Of a stretch of 64,000 nt of DNA, positions 26,872 through 36,556 are shown in pieces. Below the pieces are notes generated by a model. The model was not told the DNA's origin. It searched no databases and was given only the letters and a program-made list of their open reading frames with translations. This DNA comes from an uncultured Prevotellaceae bacterium. GTDB lineage: Bacteria; Bacteroidota; Bacteroidia; Bacteroidales; Bacteroidaceae. The position numbers and the translations under genes are program-made. Position 1 is the first letter of the stretch. Each line of letters opens with the position of its first letter. The DNA is taken from NCBI GenBank assembly GCA_900316355.1, contig ONCQ01000006.1, positions 1 through 64,000 of the forward strand, given 5' to 3'.

Positions 26872-28446
26872 ATGGCCCCAACAAGAAAACCCAATAGCCG
26901 CACAAAGAATGTTGCGGTACCCACAGAAGATGCTTTCGGCCACCAGCAGCCGCAGAATATAGAGATGGAACGCGCCGTTATAGGTGCCTTGCTCATCGAA
27001 CAAGATGCCTACTCCCTCGTGAGTGAGCTGCTACGCCCCGAGAGTTTCTATGATCATCGTCATCAGGTGCTTTTCGATGCCGTGCGCTCGCTGAGTGCCC
27101 AGCAGCGGCCTGTCGATATCCTCACCATTCAGGACTATCTGGAATCCCAGGGCACGCTGGAGGATGCTGGCGGTCCGGCATACCTGCTGCAGCTGAGTGC
27201 CAACGTTACCTCGTCGGCGCATATCGAATACCACGCCCGCATCATCGCCCAGAAATTCCTAGCACGAGAGCTCATCACCTTTGCCAGTCAGGTGTCCCGC
27301 GATGCCTTCGACAGCACCATCGATGTCGATGACCTGATGCAGGAAGCCGAGGGCAAGCTTTTTGCCATCTCGCAGCAGAACCTCAAGAAAGACTACACAC
27401 AGATTAACCCCGTCATCCACGAGGCCTACCTGATGCTGCAGAAAGCCGCTGCGCGACAGGACGGTCTCTCTGGCCTCTCCAGCGGCTTCGAAGGTATCGA
27501 CAAGATTACCAGCGGTTGGCAGAACAGCGACCTCATCATCATTGCTGCACGTCCGGCAATGGGTAAGACCGCCTTCGTTCTCTCCATGGCCAAGAAGATT
27601 GCGGTGGATGCCCGTGTACCGGTGGCAATGTTCTCTTTGGAGATGAGCAATGTGCAGCTCGTGAACCGCCTGATTGTCAATGTCTGTGAGCTGCCGGGCG
27701 AGAAGATTAAGAGTGGACAGCTGTTGCCCTATGAATGGGGACAACTCGACAACCGCATCACTCAACTCTACGACGCACCCTTCTACATCGACGATACGCC
27801 CTCGCTCTCTGTCTTCGAGCTGCGCACCAAGGCACGCCGATTAGTGCGCGAACACGGCGTGAAGCTCATCCTCATCGACTATCTGCAGCTGATGAATGCC
27901 TCCGGCATGAGCTTCGGCTCGCGTCAGGAAGAGGTCTCCAATATCAGCCGTTCGCTGAAAGGCCTGGCCAAGGAACTCAACATCCCCATCATCGCGCTGT
28001 CACAGCTCAACCGTTCTGTTGAGAAGCGCGAAGGCGAGGAGGGTAAGCGTCCGCAACTCAGCGACCTGCGTGAGTCCGGTGCCATTGAGCAGGATGCCGA
28101 TATGGTGTGCTTCATCCATCGTCCTGAGTACTACAAGATCTTCACCGATGAGAAGGGCCGCAATATGCGCGGCATGGCAGAGTTCATCATTGCCAAGCAC
28201 CGTAACGGTGCCGTTGATACCGTCATCCTACGCTTCCGCAATGAGTACGCCCGCTTCCAGGATCCCGAGGAAGATGCCTACATCCCAGCACCCGGTGAAA
28301 CCGTCATCTACGGTTCGTCGGCCATCAATGGTGGCGAGGACAATGGACAGCCGGCAGCTCCTGCGCCCGACACTGAGATGCCCCAAGTGAACGATGCCGA
28401 CACGCCCTTCGGACCGCCGCCAAGCAACAAAGATATGCCATTCTGA
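26872..28446 (+). CDS. dnaB: Replicative DNA helicase
   Basis: Hexameric helicase that unwinds DNA at the replication fork. The N-terminal DnaB domain starts at about residue 25 (PQNIEMERAVIGALLIEQDAY), after a basic extension. The RecA-like domain holds the Walker A ARPAMGKTAF (near residue 226), SLEMS, LILIDYLQLM and the arginine region SDLRESGAIEQDAD. 524 aa is normal for Bacteroidota. The C-terminal 45 residues are Pro/Asp-rich and probably disordered. Confidence 0.97.
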   Translation: MAPTRKPNSRTKNVAVPTEDAFGHQQPQNIEMERAVIGALLIEQDAYSLVSELLRPESFYDHRHQVLFDAVRSLSAQQRPVDILTIQDYLESQGTLEDAGGPAYLLQLSANVTSSAHIEYHARIIAQKFLARELITFASQVSRDAFDSTIDVDDLMQEAEGKLFAISQQNLKKDYTQINPVIHEAYLMLQKAAARQDGLSGLSSGFEGIDKITSGWQNSDLIIIAARPAMGKTAFVLSMAKKIAVDARVPVAMFSLEMSNVQLVNRLIVNVCELPGEKIKSGQLLPYEWGQLDNRITQLYDAPFYIDDTPSLSVFELRTKARRLVREHGVKLILIDYLQLMNASGMSFGSRQEEVSNISRSLKGLAKELNIPIIALSQLNRSVEKREGEEGKRPQLSDLRESGAIEQDADMVCFIHRPEYYKIFTDEKGRNMRGMAEFIIAKHRNGAVDTVILRFRNEYARFQDPEEDAYIPAPGETVIYGSSAINGGEDNGQPAAPAPDTEMPQVNDADTPFGPPPSNKDMPF

Positions 28447-28500
28447 CCCGTGTAAAGCTATTTTCGCGCACAAATGCGCGCATAGTTCAAATCTTTTTTG

Positions 28501-28508
28501 TACTTTTG
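28501..28508 (+). promoter_or_regulatory. -7 element (TACTTTTG) upstream of pheT
   Basis: TACTTTTG matches TAnnTTTG, 58 bases before the pheT ATG. A small hairpin (CGCGCA-CAAA-TGCGCG, 28465-28480) lies just upstream and may mark the end of dnaB transcription, although its T-run begins 12 bases later. No -33 box is clear. Confidence 0.5.
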
Positions 28509-28566
28509 CGCCCGCAAATCGCAAATCCTCAAATTGTCCAATTGTAAATTGTAAATTGTCAAATAG

Positions 28567-31074
28567 ATGAATATCTCCTACAAATGGCTTCGTGAGTACG
28601 TCGAGACAACCTTGTCGGCGCAGGAAGTCGCAGCAGCCCTCACTTCTGCTGGTCTCGAAGTAGATGGCGTGGAAGAAGTACAGACCATCAAGGGAGGCCT
28701 CCAGGGCCTCGTCGTGGGCGAGGTGCTCACCTGCGAAGCACATCCCAACAGCGACCACATGCACGTCTGTACCGTGAACATCGGCACCCCCGAGGTGCAG
28801 CAGATTGTCTGCGGCGCGCCCAATGTGGCTGCCGGCCAGAAGGTCATCGTGGCCACCCTCGGCACCAAGCTCTACGACGGCGACCAGGAGTTCGTCATCA
28901 AGAAGAGCAAGCTGCGCGGCATCGAGTCCAACGGCATGATCTGTGCTGAAGACGAGATTGGCGTCGGCACCGACCACAGCGGCATCATCGTGCTGCCCGC
29001 CGACGCTGTCGTGGGCACTCCCGCTGCCGAGTACTACGGTCTCGAGAGCGACTGGCTCATCGAAGTCGATATCACTGCCAACCGCGCTGATGCCTGCTCG
29101 CACTACGGCGTGGCCCGCGACCTCTACGCCTGGCTCATCCAGAACGGCTACAAGACAGCCCTCCACCGTCCCAGCGTCGAGGACTTCAAGGTCGATAACC
29201 ACGACCTGCAGATTCCCATCCGCGTGGAGAACGCCGAGGCTTGCCCCCGCTACGCTGCCGTCACCGTCACAGACTGCGAGGTCAAGGAGAGCCCGCAGTG
29301 GCTGAAGGACCACCTGACCACCATCGGTCTGCGCCCCATCAACAACATCGTCGATATCACCAACTACATCATGATGGCTTTCGGCCAGCCCCTGCACTGC
29401 TTCGATGCAGACATGATCACCGGCGGCGAGGTCATTGTGAAGACCATGCCCGAGGGCACACCCTTCCAGACTCTCGACGGCATCGACCGCAAGCTCAGCG
29501 ACCACGACCTGATGATCTGCAACGCCGTGGAGCCCATGTGCATCGGCGGCGTCTATGGCGGCAAGGGCAGCGGCACCTATGAGACCACGAAGAACGTGCT
29601 CCTCGAGAGCGCCTACTTCAACCCCACATGGATTCGCAAGAGCGCCCGTCGCCACGGCCTGCAGACCGATGCCAGCTTCCGCTTCGAACGCAGCATCGAC
29701 CCCAACGGACAGATCTACGCCCTGAAGCTCGCTGCCAAGATGTGCCAGGAGCTCGCGGGCGGCAAGGTCAGCATGGAAATCGTAGATGTCTATCCCACGC
29801 CCATGCAGGACTTCCCCGTGGATTTGAAGTATGACTACGTTGATAACCTCATCGGCAAGCACATCCCCGCCGAGACCGTCAAGAGCATCGTCACCTCCCT
29901 GGAGATGAAAATCGTCAGCGAGACGGCCCAGGGGCTGCAGCTCCTCGTGCCCGCCTACCGCGTCGATGTGCAGCGCCCCTGTGACGTCGTCGAAGACATC
30001 CTGCGCATCTACGGATATAATAATGTGGAGATACCCCTCTCACTGAATTCCACCATCGCCATCAAGGGTGATGTTGATAAGAGCTTCAAGCTGCAGAACC
30101 TCGTCTCCGAGCAGCTGGTGGGAGCCGGCTTCAACGAGATTCTCAACAACTCGCTCACCAAGGCTGCCTACTACGACAACGAGCAGTGCTACAAGGCCGA
30201 GAACTGTGTGCGCCTGCTGAATCCGCTCTCGCAGGACCTTGCCGTGCTGCGCCAGACGTTGCTCTTCGGCGGCTTGGAGAGCATCAGCCGCAACGTGAAC
30301 CGCCGTCGTGGCGACGTGCAGTTCTTCGAGTTCGGCAACTGCTACTACTTCCACGCCGAGAAGAAGTGCGCCGACATCATCCCCGGTGTCAGCTCCAGCC
30401 GCGACCCCGAAGTCATCAAGCATGTCCTCGATGCCTACAGCGAGGACTACCACCTCGGCCTGTGGATCACGGGCAAGCGCGTCAGCGGCTCGTGGGCACA
30501 TCCCGACGAGGACCAGTCCTTCTACGTCCTCAAGGCACAGGTGCTGAACATCCTCCAGCGCGTGGGCGTGCCCTTCGGCTCCCTCGTCTTCAAGGACGGC
30601 ACCAACGACATCTTCTCCAAGAGCATCCTCATCGAGAACCGTGGAGGCAAGGTCATCGCGCAGCTCGGCATCGTGGCCAAGCGCCTGCAGGTAGCCTTCG
30701 ACATCCCCACGGAAGTCTATTTCGCCGACATCGCCTGGCAGCAGGTCATGCGCCTCATCCGCAAGGAGAAGGTCAGCTACACCGACCTGCCCAAGTACCC
30801 CGCCGTCAGCCGCGACCTCGCCCTCCTCGTGGACAAGAGCGTCGAGTTCGCGCAGATCGAGGCCATCGCCTACCAGAGCGAGCGCAAGCTCCTCAAGGAC
30901 GTCCGCCTCTTCGATGTCTATGAAGGCAAGAACCTGCCCGCCGGCAAGAAATCCTACGCTGTCAACTTCATCCTGCAGGATGAGTCCAAGACCCTCAACG
31001 ACAAGGCCATCGACGCCATCATGCAGAAGCTGATTCAGAACCTGACAAAGCAACTCGGCGCGGAGCTGCGTTGA
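28567..31074 (+). CDS. pheT: Phenylalanyl-tRNA synthetase beta subunit
   Basis: Beta chain of the PheST heterotetramer that charges tRNA-Phe. The 835-aa protein opens with MNISYKWLREYV. It then has the tRNA-binding EMAP-like domain (about 40-150, HPNSDHMHVCTVNIG), B3/B4 editing domain (about 215-390), B5 (about 410-480), catalytic-like core and C-terminal anticodon-binding FDX-ACB fold (about 740-835, KYPAVSRDLALLVDKSV). pheS is not adjacent, as in many Bacteroidota. C-rich codon use is strong, consistent with high expression. Confidence 0.97.
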   Translation: MNISYKWLREYVETTLSAQEVAAALTSAGLEVDGVEEVQTIKGGLQGLVVGEVLTCEAHPNSDHMHVCTVNIGTPEVQQIVCGAPNVAAGQKVIVATLGTKLYDGDQEFVIKKSKLRGIESNGMICAEDEIGVGTDHSGIIVLPADAVVGTPAAEYYGLESDWLIEVDITANRADACSHYGVARDLYAWLIQNGYKTALHRPSVEDFKVDNHDLQIPIRVENAEACPRYAAVTVTDCEVKESPQWLKDHLTTIGLRPINNIVDITNYIMMAFGQPLHCFDADMITGGEVIVKTMPEGTPFQTLDGIDRKLSDHDLMICNAVEPMCIGGVYGGKGSGTYETTKNVLLESAYFNPTWIRKSARRHGLQTDASFRFERSIDPNGQIYALKLAAKMCQELAGGKVSMEIVDVYPTPMQDFPVDLKYDYVDNLIGKHIPAETVKSIVTSLEMKIVSETAQGLQLLVPAYRVDVQRPCDVVEDILRIYGYNNVEIPLSLNSTIAIKGDVDKSFKLQNLVSEQLVGAGFNEILNNSLTKAAYYDNEQCYKAENCVRLLNPLSQDLAVLRQTLLFGGLESISRNVNRRRGDVQFFEFGNCYYFHAEKKCADIIPGVSSSRDPEVIKHVLDAYSEDYHLGLWITGKRVSGSWAHPDEDQSFYVLKAQVLNILQRVGVPFGSLVFKDGTNDIFSKSILIENRGGKVIAQLGIVAKRLQVAFDIPTEVYFADIAWQQVMRLIRKEKVSYTDLPKYPAVSRDLALLVDKSVEFAQIEAIAYQSERKLLKDVRLFDVYEGKNLPAGKKSYAVNFILQDESKTLNDKAIDAIMQKLIQNLTKQLGAELR

Positions 31075-31123
31075 TAATCGTAATAACGAAATAATGTAAT
31101 AACGACAATAAAAAAATCAACCC

Positions 31124-31855
31124 ATGGGAAGAGCATTTGAATACCGTAAGGCCGCCAAGCTGAAGCGCTGGGGCCACATGGCAAAGACATTCACCAAGTT
31201 AGGCAAGCAGATCGCCATCGCCGTGAAGGCTGGCGGCCCAGACCCCGACATGAACCCCACGCTGCGTGGTATCATCGCCACCTGCAAGCGCGAGAACATG
31301 CCGAAGGACAACATCGACCGCGCCATCAAGAACGCGATGGGCAAGGACCAGAGCGACTACAAGGGCATGACCTACGAGGGCTACGGCCCCCACGGCGTCG
31401 CCGTCTTCGTAGATACGCTCACCGACAACCCCACGCGCACCGTGGCCGACGTGCGCAGCGTCTTCAACAAGTTCGGCGGCAACCTCGGCACGATGGGTAG
31501 CCTCGCCTTCCTCTTCGACCACAAGTGTGTGTTCACCTTCAAGAAGAAGGACGGCATCGACATGGACGAGCTCATCCTCGACCTCATCGACTACGGCGTG
31601 GAAGATGAGTACGACGAGGATGAGGAAGAAGGCACACTCACCATCTACGGCGACCCCAAGAGCTACGGCGCCATCCAGAAGCATCTGGAGGAGAGCGGCT
31701 TCGAGGACGTCGGCGGTGAGTTCACCTACATCCCCAACGACCTCAAGGATGTCACACCCGAACAGCGCGAGAGCATCGACAAGATGGTGGAGCGCCTCGA
31801 AGAGTTCGACGACGTCCAGACCGTCTATACCAACATGAAGCCCGAAGAGGTATAA
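31124..31855 (+). CDS. YebC/PmpR-family protein
   Basis: 243-aa member of the YebC/TACO1 family. These act as DNA-binding regulators in some bacteria and, as shown for TACO1 and YebC proteins, help ribosomes through proline-rich stretches. MGRAFEYRKAAKLKRWGHMAK, GGPDPDMNPTLR, YEGYGPHGVAV and the acidic DEYDEDEEEG are characteristic. It follows pheT after 49 bases of AATAACG-type repeat and is probably co-transcribed. A strong terminator follows. Confidence 0.95.
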   Translation: MGRAFEYRKAAKLKRWGHMAKTFTKLGKQIAIAVKAGGPDPDMNPTLRGIIATCKRENMPKDNIDRAIKNAMGKDQSDYKGMTYEGYGPHGVAVFVDTLTDNPTRTVADVRSVFNKFGGNLGTMGSLAFLFDHKCVFTFKKKDGIDMDELILDLIDYGVEDEYDEDEEEGTLTIYGDPKSYGAIQKHLEESGFEDVGGEFTYIPNDLKDVTPEQRESIDKMVERLEEFDDVQTVYTNMKPEEV

Positions 31856-31875
31856 CCCATTTCACCTTCATACAC

Positions 31876-31910
31876 AAAAAGCTTTAAGGTCACCCCTTAA
31901 AGCTTTTTTT
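31876..31910. terminator. Bidirectional terminator after yebC
   Basis: A 14-bp inverted repeat (AAAAAGCTTTAAGG, TCACC loop, CCTTAAAGCTTTTT) with A-run and T-run ends, 20 bases after the yebC stop and before the convergent 204-aa gene. It can work in both directions. Confidence 0.92.
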
Positions 31911-31955
31911 AGCTATTGGCTGTAGGACTTTGGCTATTGGTCTTAGCTCTTAGTT

Positions 31956-32570
31956 CTAAGCCTTTATCCCTCGCGCTTGCGAGACCAACAGGCTTCTCTC
32001 ATAGACCGCGACCACAATGTCAGCCGGGAAGCCCTCGTAGAGCTTGGCGATACGCTTAGTCTTATGATGCACCAGTGCGTACAAGTATTTCTCAAAGCGA
32101 AGTAGGGTAGAAGCGTTATCCCTCGGTGCATCAGCATACACGCCAATGCATATTCCCTTCTTTGCATCCATATACGTTGCTTCGTGGTTACGTACAAACC
32201 ACCAGTAGGCATTGTAGAAGACCTGTTGTTGCTTGACTGTCAGGAATGGCTCCACCAGGGAAAGGATGTTATTATTATGGAGAAACGGCGGCACCGCCTC
32301 GTTGGCCTTGTACAAGCCCAACATTTGCGGATACTGCGCGCGGTAGTAGTCGGGAGCAGCCAGCACCTGTCCTACGAAGCCATGCAACTTTGTCCCACAG
32401 CCCACGCCGAAGTTCTCTATAGCCGTCATGAATGAGATGGCATCTGTGGCTATGCGCACTGCCGTCAGCATCGCTACCTTCTGTTCCTCATGGCGCATAA
32501 TTCCCATTCGATATGCGAGCATGATTGCATCAAGTAACATGAAATCAGGTGCTGCGGGAAAACAACTCAT
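31956..32570 (-). CDS. Uncharacterised 204-aa protein
   Basis: I do not recognise a family. There is no signal peptide or clear membrane segment. The composition is mixed alpha, with aromatic-rich stretches (VFYNAYWWFVRNHEATYMD, FEKYLYALVHH) and a basic C-terminus. The N-terminal cysteine in MSCFPAAPDF is not in a lipobox. Codon use matches ordinary genes and the frame is long and uninterrupted, so it is probably real. It lies 93 bases downstream of rho on the same strand and could be co-transcribed with it. Confidence 0.6.
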   Translation of the reverse strand: MSCFPAAPDFMLLDAIMLAYRMGIMRHEEQKVAMLTAVRIATDAISFMTAIENFGVGCGTKLHGFVGQVLAAPDYYRAQYPQMLGLYKANEAVPPFLHNNNILSLVEPFLTVKQQQVFYNAYWWFVRNHEATYMDAKKGICIGVYADAPRDNASTLLRFEKYLYALVHHKTKRIAKLYEGFPADIVVAVYERSLLVSQARGIKA

Positions 32571-32663
32571 GATGGTAGGATCTATTCTCGTTTTACGTTA
32601 CGAAGGACCTATAACTTCACATCGGTCAATTTGTAGTTTGCTGTATGTCAGTTGAGTGAGACC

Positions 32664-34568
32664 TTATGAGTTCATAGAGATGAGGAATTCCTCGTTGGTC
32701 TTAGTGCCTTCGAGACGGCTCTTGAGCTCGTTCATGGCCTCGATGGGGTTCATGTCGGAGAGGAACTTGCGCAGGATCCACATGCGGTCGAGGGTGGTCT
32801 TGTCGTGGAGCAGGTCGTCGCGGCGGGTGCTGCTGGCGACGATGTTGACGGCAGGGAAGATGCGCTTGTTGGCGAGGGTGCGGTCGAGCTGCAACTCCAT
32901 GTTGCCGGTGCCCTTGAACTCCTCGAAGATGACTTCGTCCATCTTGCTGCCAGTGTCGATGAGTGCCGTGGCGATGATGGTGAGCGAGCCGCCGCCCTCG
33001 ATGTTACGTGCTGCGCCGAAGAAGCGCTTGGGCTTCTGCAGGGCGTTGGCATCCACACCACCGGTGAGGATCTTACCGCTGGCAGGGGCTGCGGTGTTGT
33101 AGGCACGGGCCAGGCGTGTGATGCTGTCGAGGAAGATGACCACGTCGTGGCCGCACTCTACCATGCGCTTGGCTTTCTCGAGCACGATACCGGCAATCTT
33201 CACGTGGCGCTCGGCGGGCTCGTCGAAGGTGGAGGCGATGACCTCTGCGTTGACGGTGCGTGCCATGTCGGTGACCTCCTCGGGACGCTCGTCGATGAGG
33301 AGCATCATGAGATAGGCCTCGGGGTGATTGGCGGCGATGGCGTTGGCTATCTCCTTCATGAGTATGGTCTTACCGGTCTTGGGCTGTGCCACGATGAGTG
33401 CGCGCTGGCCCTTGCCGATGGGGGAGAAGAGATCGACGATGCGCACGCTGGTAGGGTCGTTGTAGCCACGGCAGAGCTGGAACTTCTCGTCGGGGAACAG
33501 GGGCGTTAGGTGTTCGAAGGCCTGACGGTCGCGGATGCGTTTGGGGGAGACGCCGTTGACCTGGTCGATGTTCATCAGGGGGAAGTATTTCTCGCCCTCG
33601 AAGGGAGGACGCACGCTGCCCTCTACGACATCGCCGGTCTTCAGCCCCCACTGCTTGATCTGCTGCTGGCTGACATAGACATCGTCCGGGCTGGCGAGAT
33701 AGTTGTAATCGCTGCTGCGCAGGAAGCCCCAGCCTTCGGGGGTGACCTCGAGGACGCCCTCGGCCTTCACCTTGTCGCTGAAGTCATAGGGTGCTGCGGC
33801 GGACTCTTCGTGGGCCTGCTCCTTGGAGCGGGCCTGACGGCGGTTGGAGGTGCTGGTGAGGTTGTCGAGGTATTCAGGCTGCGCGACTGTGGGCTCTAAC
33901 TTGGGGTGCGGCATGACATTGCCGCCCTCGGGGATGGGGGTGAGGACGATGAAGTCGGGTTCGTCGGCATTGAAGAATGCCTCCACGGCCTCTGGCGTCA
34001 GGGACTGCCCTGCAGCCTCGTCAGTAGCAGGAGCTGCAGGTGCCGTGGCATGTGCTTCTGTCTTTTCAGCGGGTGCTGTGGCGGGTGCTGCGGGTTCCTC
34101 GGGGAAGAGCGGCAGCTCAGCCTCCATGGCAGCAACCTCTGCTTCCTTCTCGGCCTTCGACTTGCGTCCGCGTTTCTTGGGACGTGCCGTCTCTTCGGCG
34201 GCGGGGAGCTCGGCCTTGGCAGGTTCTGCCTGAGGCGCATTGCTGTCGGCTGCGTTCTCAGCAGCTCTCTCGGCGACGGGTTCTGCCGCGGGCTTACTGG
34301 CTTTCTCTGCCTTCTCTGCCTTCTCGGTCTTCTTTGCCTGTGTGGCCTCGGCTTCCTTCTCGGCTTTTGACTTACGTCCACGTTTCTTGGCGGCAGGCTT
34401 CTCAGCATCACCGTCGGCTTTGACGGGGGTGCTGGATAGTTCGCCCTCGATGATACTATAGATTAGATCCAACTTGGGAGTATCACCCTTCACGGAGATA
34501 TTCAGGGATCTGGCAATCTCATTCAACTGCTCGATGCTCAATGCTTCGAGTTCACTTTTTGTGTGCAT
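32664..34568 (-). CDS. rho: Transcription termination factor Rho with long disordered insert
   Basis: ATP-dependent RNA translocase that ends transcription. Order: Rho N-terminal helices (1-43), then a low-complexity Ala/Glu/Lys/Pro region (about 45-235). The RNA-binding OB fold follows (about 260-340, [15 protein letters not shown]), then the ATPase with Walker A PKTGKT (ending at T401), [13 protein letters not shown] and the Q/R-loop region [14 protein letters not shown]. The 14-residue basic block [14 protein letters not shown] occurs twice, at 61-74 and 131-144, exactly 70 residues apart. Disordered Rho inserts are known in Bacteroides and linked there to phase separation. At 634 aa it is much longer than the 419-aa E. 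coli Rho. Confidence 0.97.
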   Translation of the reverse strand: MHTKSELEALSIEQLNEIARSLNISVKGDTPKLDLIYSIIEGELSSTPVKADGDAEKPAAKKRGRKSKAEKEAEATQAKKTEKAEKAEKASKPAAEPVAERAAENAADSNAPQAEPAKAELPAAEETARPKKRGRKSKAEKEAEVAAMEAELPLFPEEPAAPATAPAEKTEAHATAPAAPATDEAAGQSLTPEAVEAFFNADEPDFIVLTPIPEGGNVMPHPKLEPTVAQPEYLDNLTSTSNRRQARSKEQAHEESAAAPYDFSDKVKAEGVLEVTPEGWGFLRSSDYNYLASPDDVYVSQQQIKQWGLKTGDVVEGSVRPPFEGEKYFPLMNIDQVNGVSPKRIRDRQAFEHLTPLFPDEKFQLCRGYNDPTSVRIVDLFSPIGKGQRALIVAQPKTGKTILMKEIANAIAANHPEAYLMMLLIDERPEEVTDMARTVNAEVIASTFDEPAERHVKIAGIVLEKAKRMVECGHDVVIFLDSITRLARAYNTAAPASGKILTGGVDANALQKPKRFFGAARNIEGGGSLTIIATALIDTGSKMDEVIFEEFKGTGNMELQLDRTLANKRIFPAVNIVASSTRRDDLLHDKTTLDRMWILRKFLSDMNPIEAMNELKSRLEGTKTNEEFLISMNS

Positions 34569-34642
34569 AAATTAACAATAAAAAGAGGAAATACAAATGA
34601 GTTGACCGCCTGATATGGGGTAACCCTTCATAAAATCGACTG

Positions 34643-34673
34643 CAAAGGTAGTGATTTCTGAGCATACGGCAAA
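34643..34673 (-). promoter_or_regulatory. rho promoter
   Basis: On the - strand TTTG (34670-34673), 19 bases, TACCTTTG (34643-34650) is an exact Bacteroidota-type promoter. It implies a leader of about 70 bases before the rho ATG, long enough for Rho autoregulation. Confidence 0.75.
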
Positions 34674-34720
34674 GCTTTTTCAACTTTTTTCGCTATTTTC
34701 GCGGCGAAAATCTATCATAC

Positions 34721-36556
34721 ATGGCAGCAGTAAACTCTTTTTTGCAGGTTGACAACGTTTCTTTCTCGGTAGGCGACAAGGAGTTGTTCCACGATATCAG
34801 CTTCGGTATCGCCGAGGGGCAGCGCGTGGGGCTGATAGCGCAAAACGGCACAGGCAAGACGACACTGCTGAATGTCATCGCCGGTCGCGAGGAGCCGGAG
34901 AGCGGCACGGTGATTTTCCGCCGTGACCTGCGCGTGGCTTATCTGGAACAGACCCCCGTGTACCCGCAGGAGATGACGGTGATGGAGGCGTGTCTGTGGC
35001 AGTGCAAGGAGGAGCCGCGGCGCATACAGGAGTATCTCACCAAGTTGGACATCCGCGACCACGACCAGCCCATCAGCCATCTCTCGGGCGGACAGCTGAA
35101 GCGCGTGGCGCTGGCCAATGTGCTGTGCCGCGAACCAGACATGCTTATTCTGGACGAGCCCACGAACCACCTGGACCTGCAGATGATAGAGTGGCTGGAG
35201 ACATATCTCTCACGCTCGAACATGACGCTGCTGATGGTGACGCACGACCGTTACTTCCTGGACCGCGTGTGCAACCTCATCCTGGAACTGGATGACAGGA
35301 CGCTCTACACCTACCGTGGCAACTATGCCTACTATCTCGAGAAGCGGCAGGAGCGCATCGATGTGACTAATGCCAACATCGCGCGCGCGAATAATTTATA
35401 TAGGAGTGAACTGGAATGGATGCGCCGCATGCCGCAGGCGCGCGGCCATAAGGCGCGCTACCGTGAGGAGGCCTTCGAGGATCTTGAACGGCGCGCCAAG
35501 CAGAGCGTGGAGGAGAAGGCGGTGTCGCTGCAGGTGAACAGCACGTACATCGGTTCCAAGATTTTCGAGGCGCAGTATGTGAGCAAGACGTTCCCGCCGC
35601 GCCCCGACGACCCGAAGAGTACGGAGCGCGTCATCCTGAAGGATTTCTACTATAACTTCTCACGCTACGAGAAGATGGGCATCGTGGGGGCCAACGGCAC
35701 GGGCAAGAGCACATTCATCAAGATGCTGCTGGGGCTGGTGCAGCCGGATAGCGGGCGCTTTGTGGTGGGAGAGACGGTGCGCTTCGGCTATTTCTCACAG
35801 GAGGGGATGCAGTTCGACCAGCAGATGAAGGTCATCGATGCTGTGCGGCGTGTGGCGGAGTATGTGGATCTGGGCGGCGGCAGGCATCTCACGGCGATGC
35901 AGTTCCTGCAGCATTTCCTGTTCTCGCCGCTGCAACAGCAGAACTATATCTACAAGCTGTCGGGCGGCGAACGCCGGCGTCTGTACTTGTGCACGGTGCT
36001 GATGCAGAATCCTAATTTCCTCATCCTTGACGAGCCCACGAACGACCTGGACATCGTGACGCTGAACATCCTGGAGGACTATCTGAAGAACTTCAAAGGA
36101 TGCGTCATCGTGGTGAGTCACGACCGCTACTTCATGGATAAGGTGGTGGACCATCTGCTGGTGTTCAAAGGAAATGGTGACATCAAGGACTTCCCGGGGA
36201 ATTATTCGCAGTATAGACTCACGGCCCCAACCTCTCTCTTTCAAAGAGGGGGAGATAGACCCAACCCCAACCTTGCCCGTGAAGGGAGAGGAGAAGCTGG
36301 CGCGAAGGGGACCATGGAGGACAGGAGAGCGGAGAGGCCGCGAAGGCTGTCCTTCAAGGAACGTAAGGAGATGGAGGCGCTAGAGAGCGAGATAGATGCT
36401 CTCGAAACGGAGAAAGCGGCTCTCGAGAAGGCGCTGTGCAGTGGGACATTGTCCGTGGAGGAACTGACAACAAAAAGCAAACGGCTACCACTGCTGCAAG
36501 AGGAATTGGACGAAAAGGAAATGCGATGGCTGGAGCTATCGGAGATCGGCGGTTAG
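34721..36556 (+). CDS. ABC-F family ATPase with in-frame repeat insertion
   Basis: Soluble protein with two ABC ATPase domains and no membrane segment, the ABC-F class that acts on ribosomes. Domain 1: Walker A AQNGTGKTT (about 38-46), LSGGQLKRV (about 121), DEPTNHLDL. A charged linker with WMRRMPQARGHKARYR follows. Domain 2: GANGTGKST (about 323), LSGGERRRL (about 413), DEPTNDLDI. Residues about 500-530 (36220-36312) are encoded by a GC-rich intergenic repeat read in frame, rich in Arg, Gly and Pro. A Glu/Lys coiled coil closes the protein, resembling Uup-type tails. The stop codon lies inside a GGTTTAGGG-type word repeat. Confidence 0.93.
   Translation: MAAVNSFLQVDNVSFSVGDKELFHDISFGIAEGQRVGLIAQNGTGKTTLLNVIAGREEPESGTVIFRRDLRVAYLEQTPVYPQEMTVMEACLWQCKEEPRRIQEYLTKLDIRDHDQPISHLSGGQLKRVALANVLCREPDMLILDEPTNHLDLQMIEWLETYLSRSNMTLLMVTHDRYFLDRVCNLILELDDRTLYTYRGNYAYYLEKRQERIDVTNANIARANNLYRSELEWMRRMPQARGHKARYREEAFEDLERRAKQSVEEKAVSLQVNSTYIGSKIFEAQYVSKTFPPRPDDPKSTERVILKDFYYNFSRYEKMGIVGANGTGKSTFIKMLLGLVQPDSGRFVVGETVRFGYFSQEGMQFDQQMKVIDAVRRVAEYVDLGGGRHLTAMQFLQHFLFSPLQQQNYIYKLSGGERRRLYLCTVLMQNPNFLILDEPTNDLDIVTLNILEDYLKNFKGCVIVVSHDRYFMDKVVDHLLVFKGNGDIKDFPGNYSQYRLTAPTSLFQRGGDRPNPNLAREGRGEAGAKGTMEDRRAERPRRLSFKERKEMEALESEIDALETEKAALEKALCSGTLSVEELTTKSKRLPLLQEELDEKEMRWLELSEIGG
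36225..36312. repeat. GC-rich palindromic repeat inside the ABC-F gene
   Basis: The DNA reads CCCCAACCTCTC, CTTTCAAAG, AGGGGGAG, then CCCAACCCCAACC and GAAGGGAGAGGAG. It belongs to the same family as the spacer copies at 38987, 49075 and 61407. It keeps the reading frame and codes for an Arg/Gly/Pro-rich loop between the second ABC domain and the C-terminal coiled coil. Confidence 0.7.

Noticed and set aside
28465..28500. CGCGCA-CAAA-TGCGCG hairpin as a dnaB terminator
   Set aside because: The T-run starts about 12 bases after the stem, too far for a standard intrinsic terminator. It is kept only as a note under the pheT promoter.
28228..29862. 544-codon open frame on the - strand opposite dnaB and pheT
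   Set aside because: Its composition (runs of Val, Ala, His, Asp) is the mirror of pheT codons, it crosses the dnaB-pheT boundary and shows no motif.
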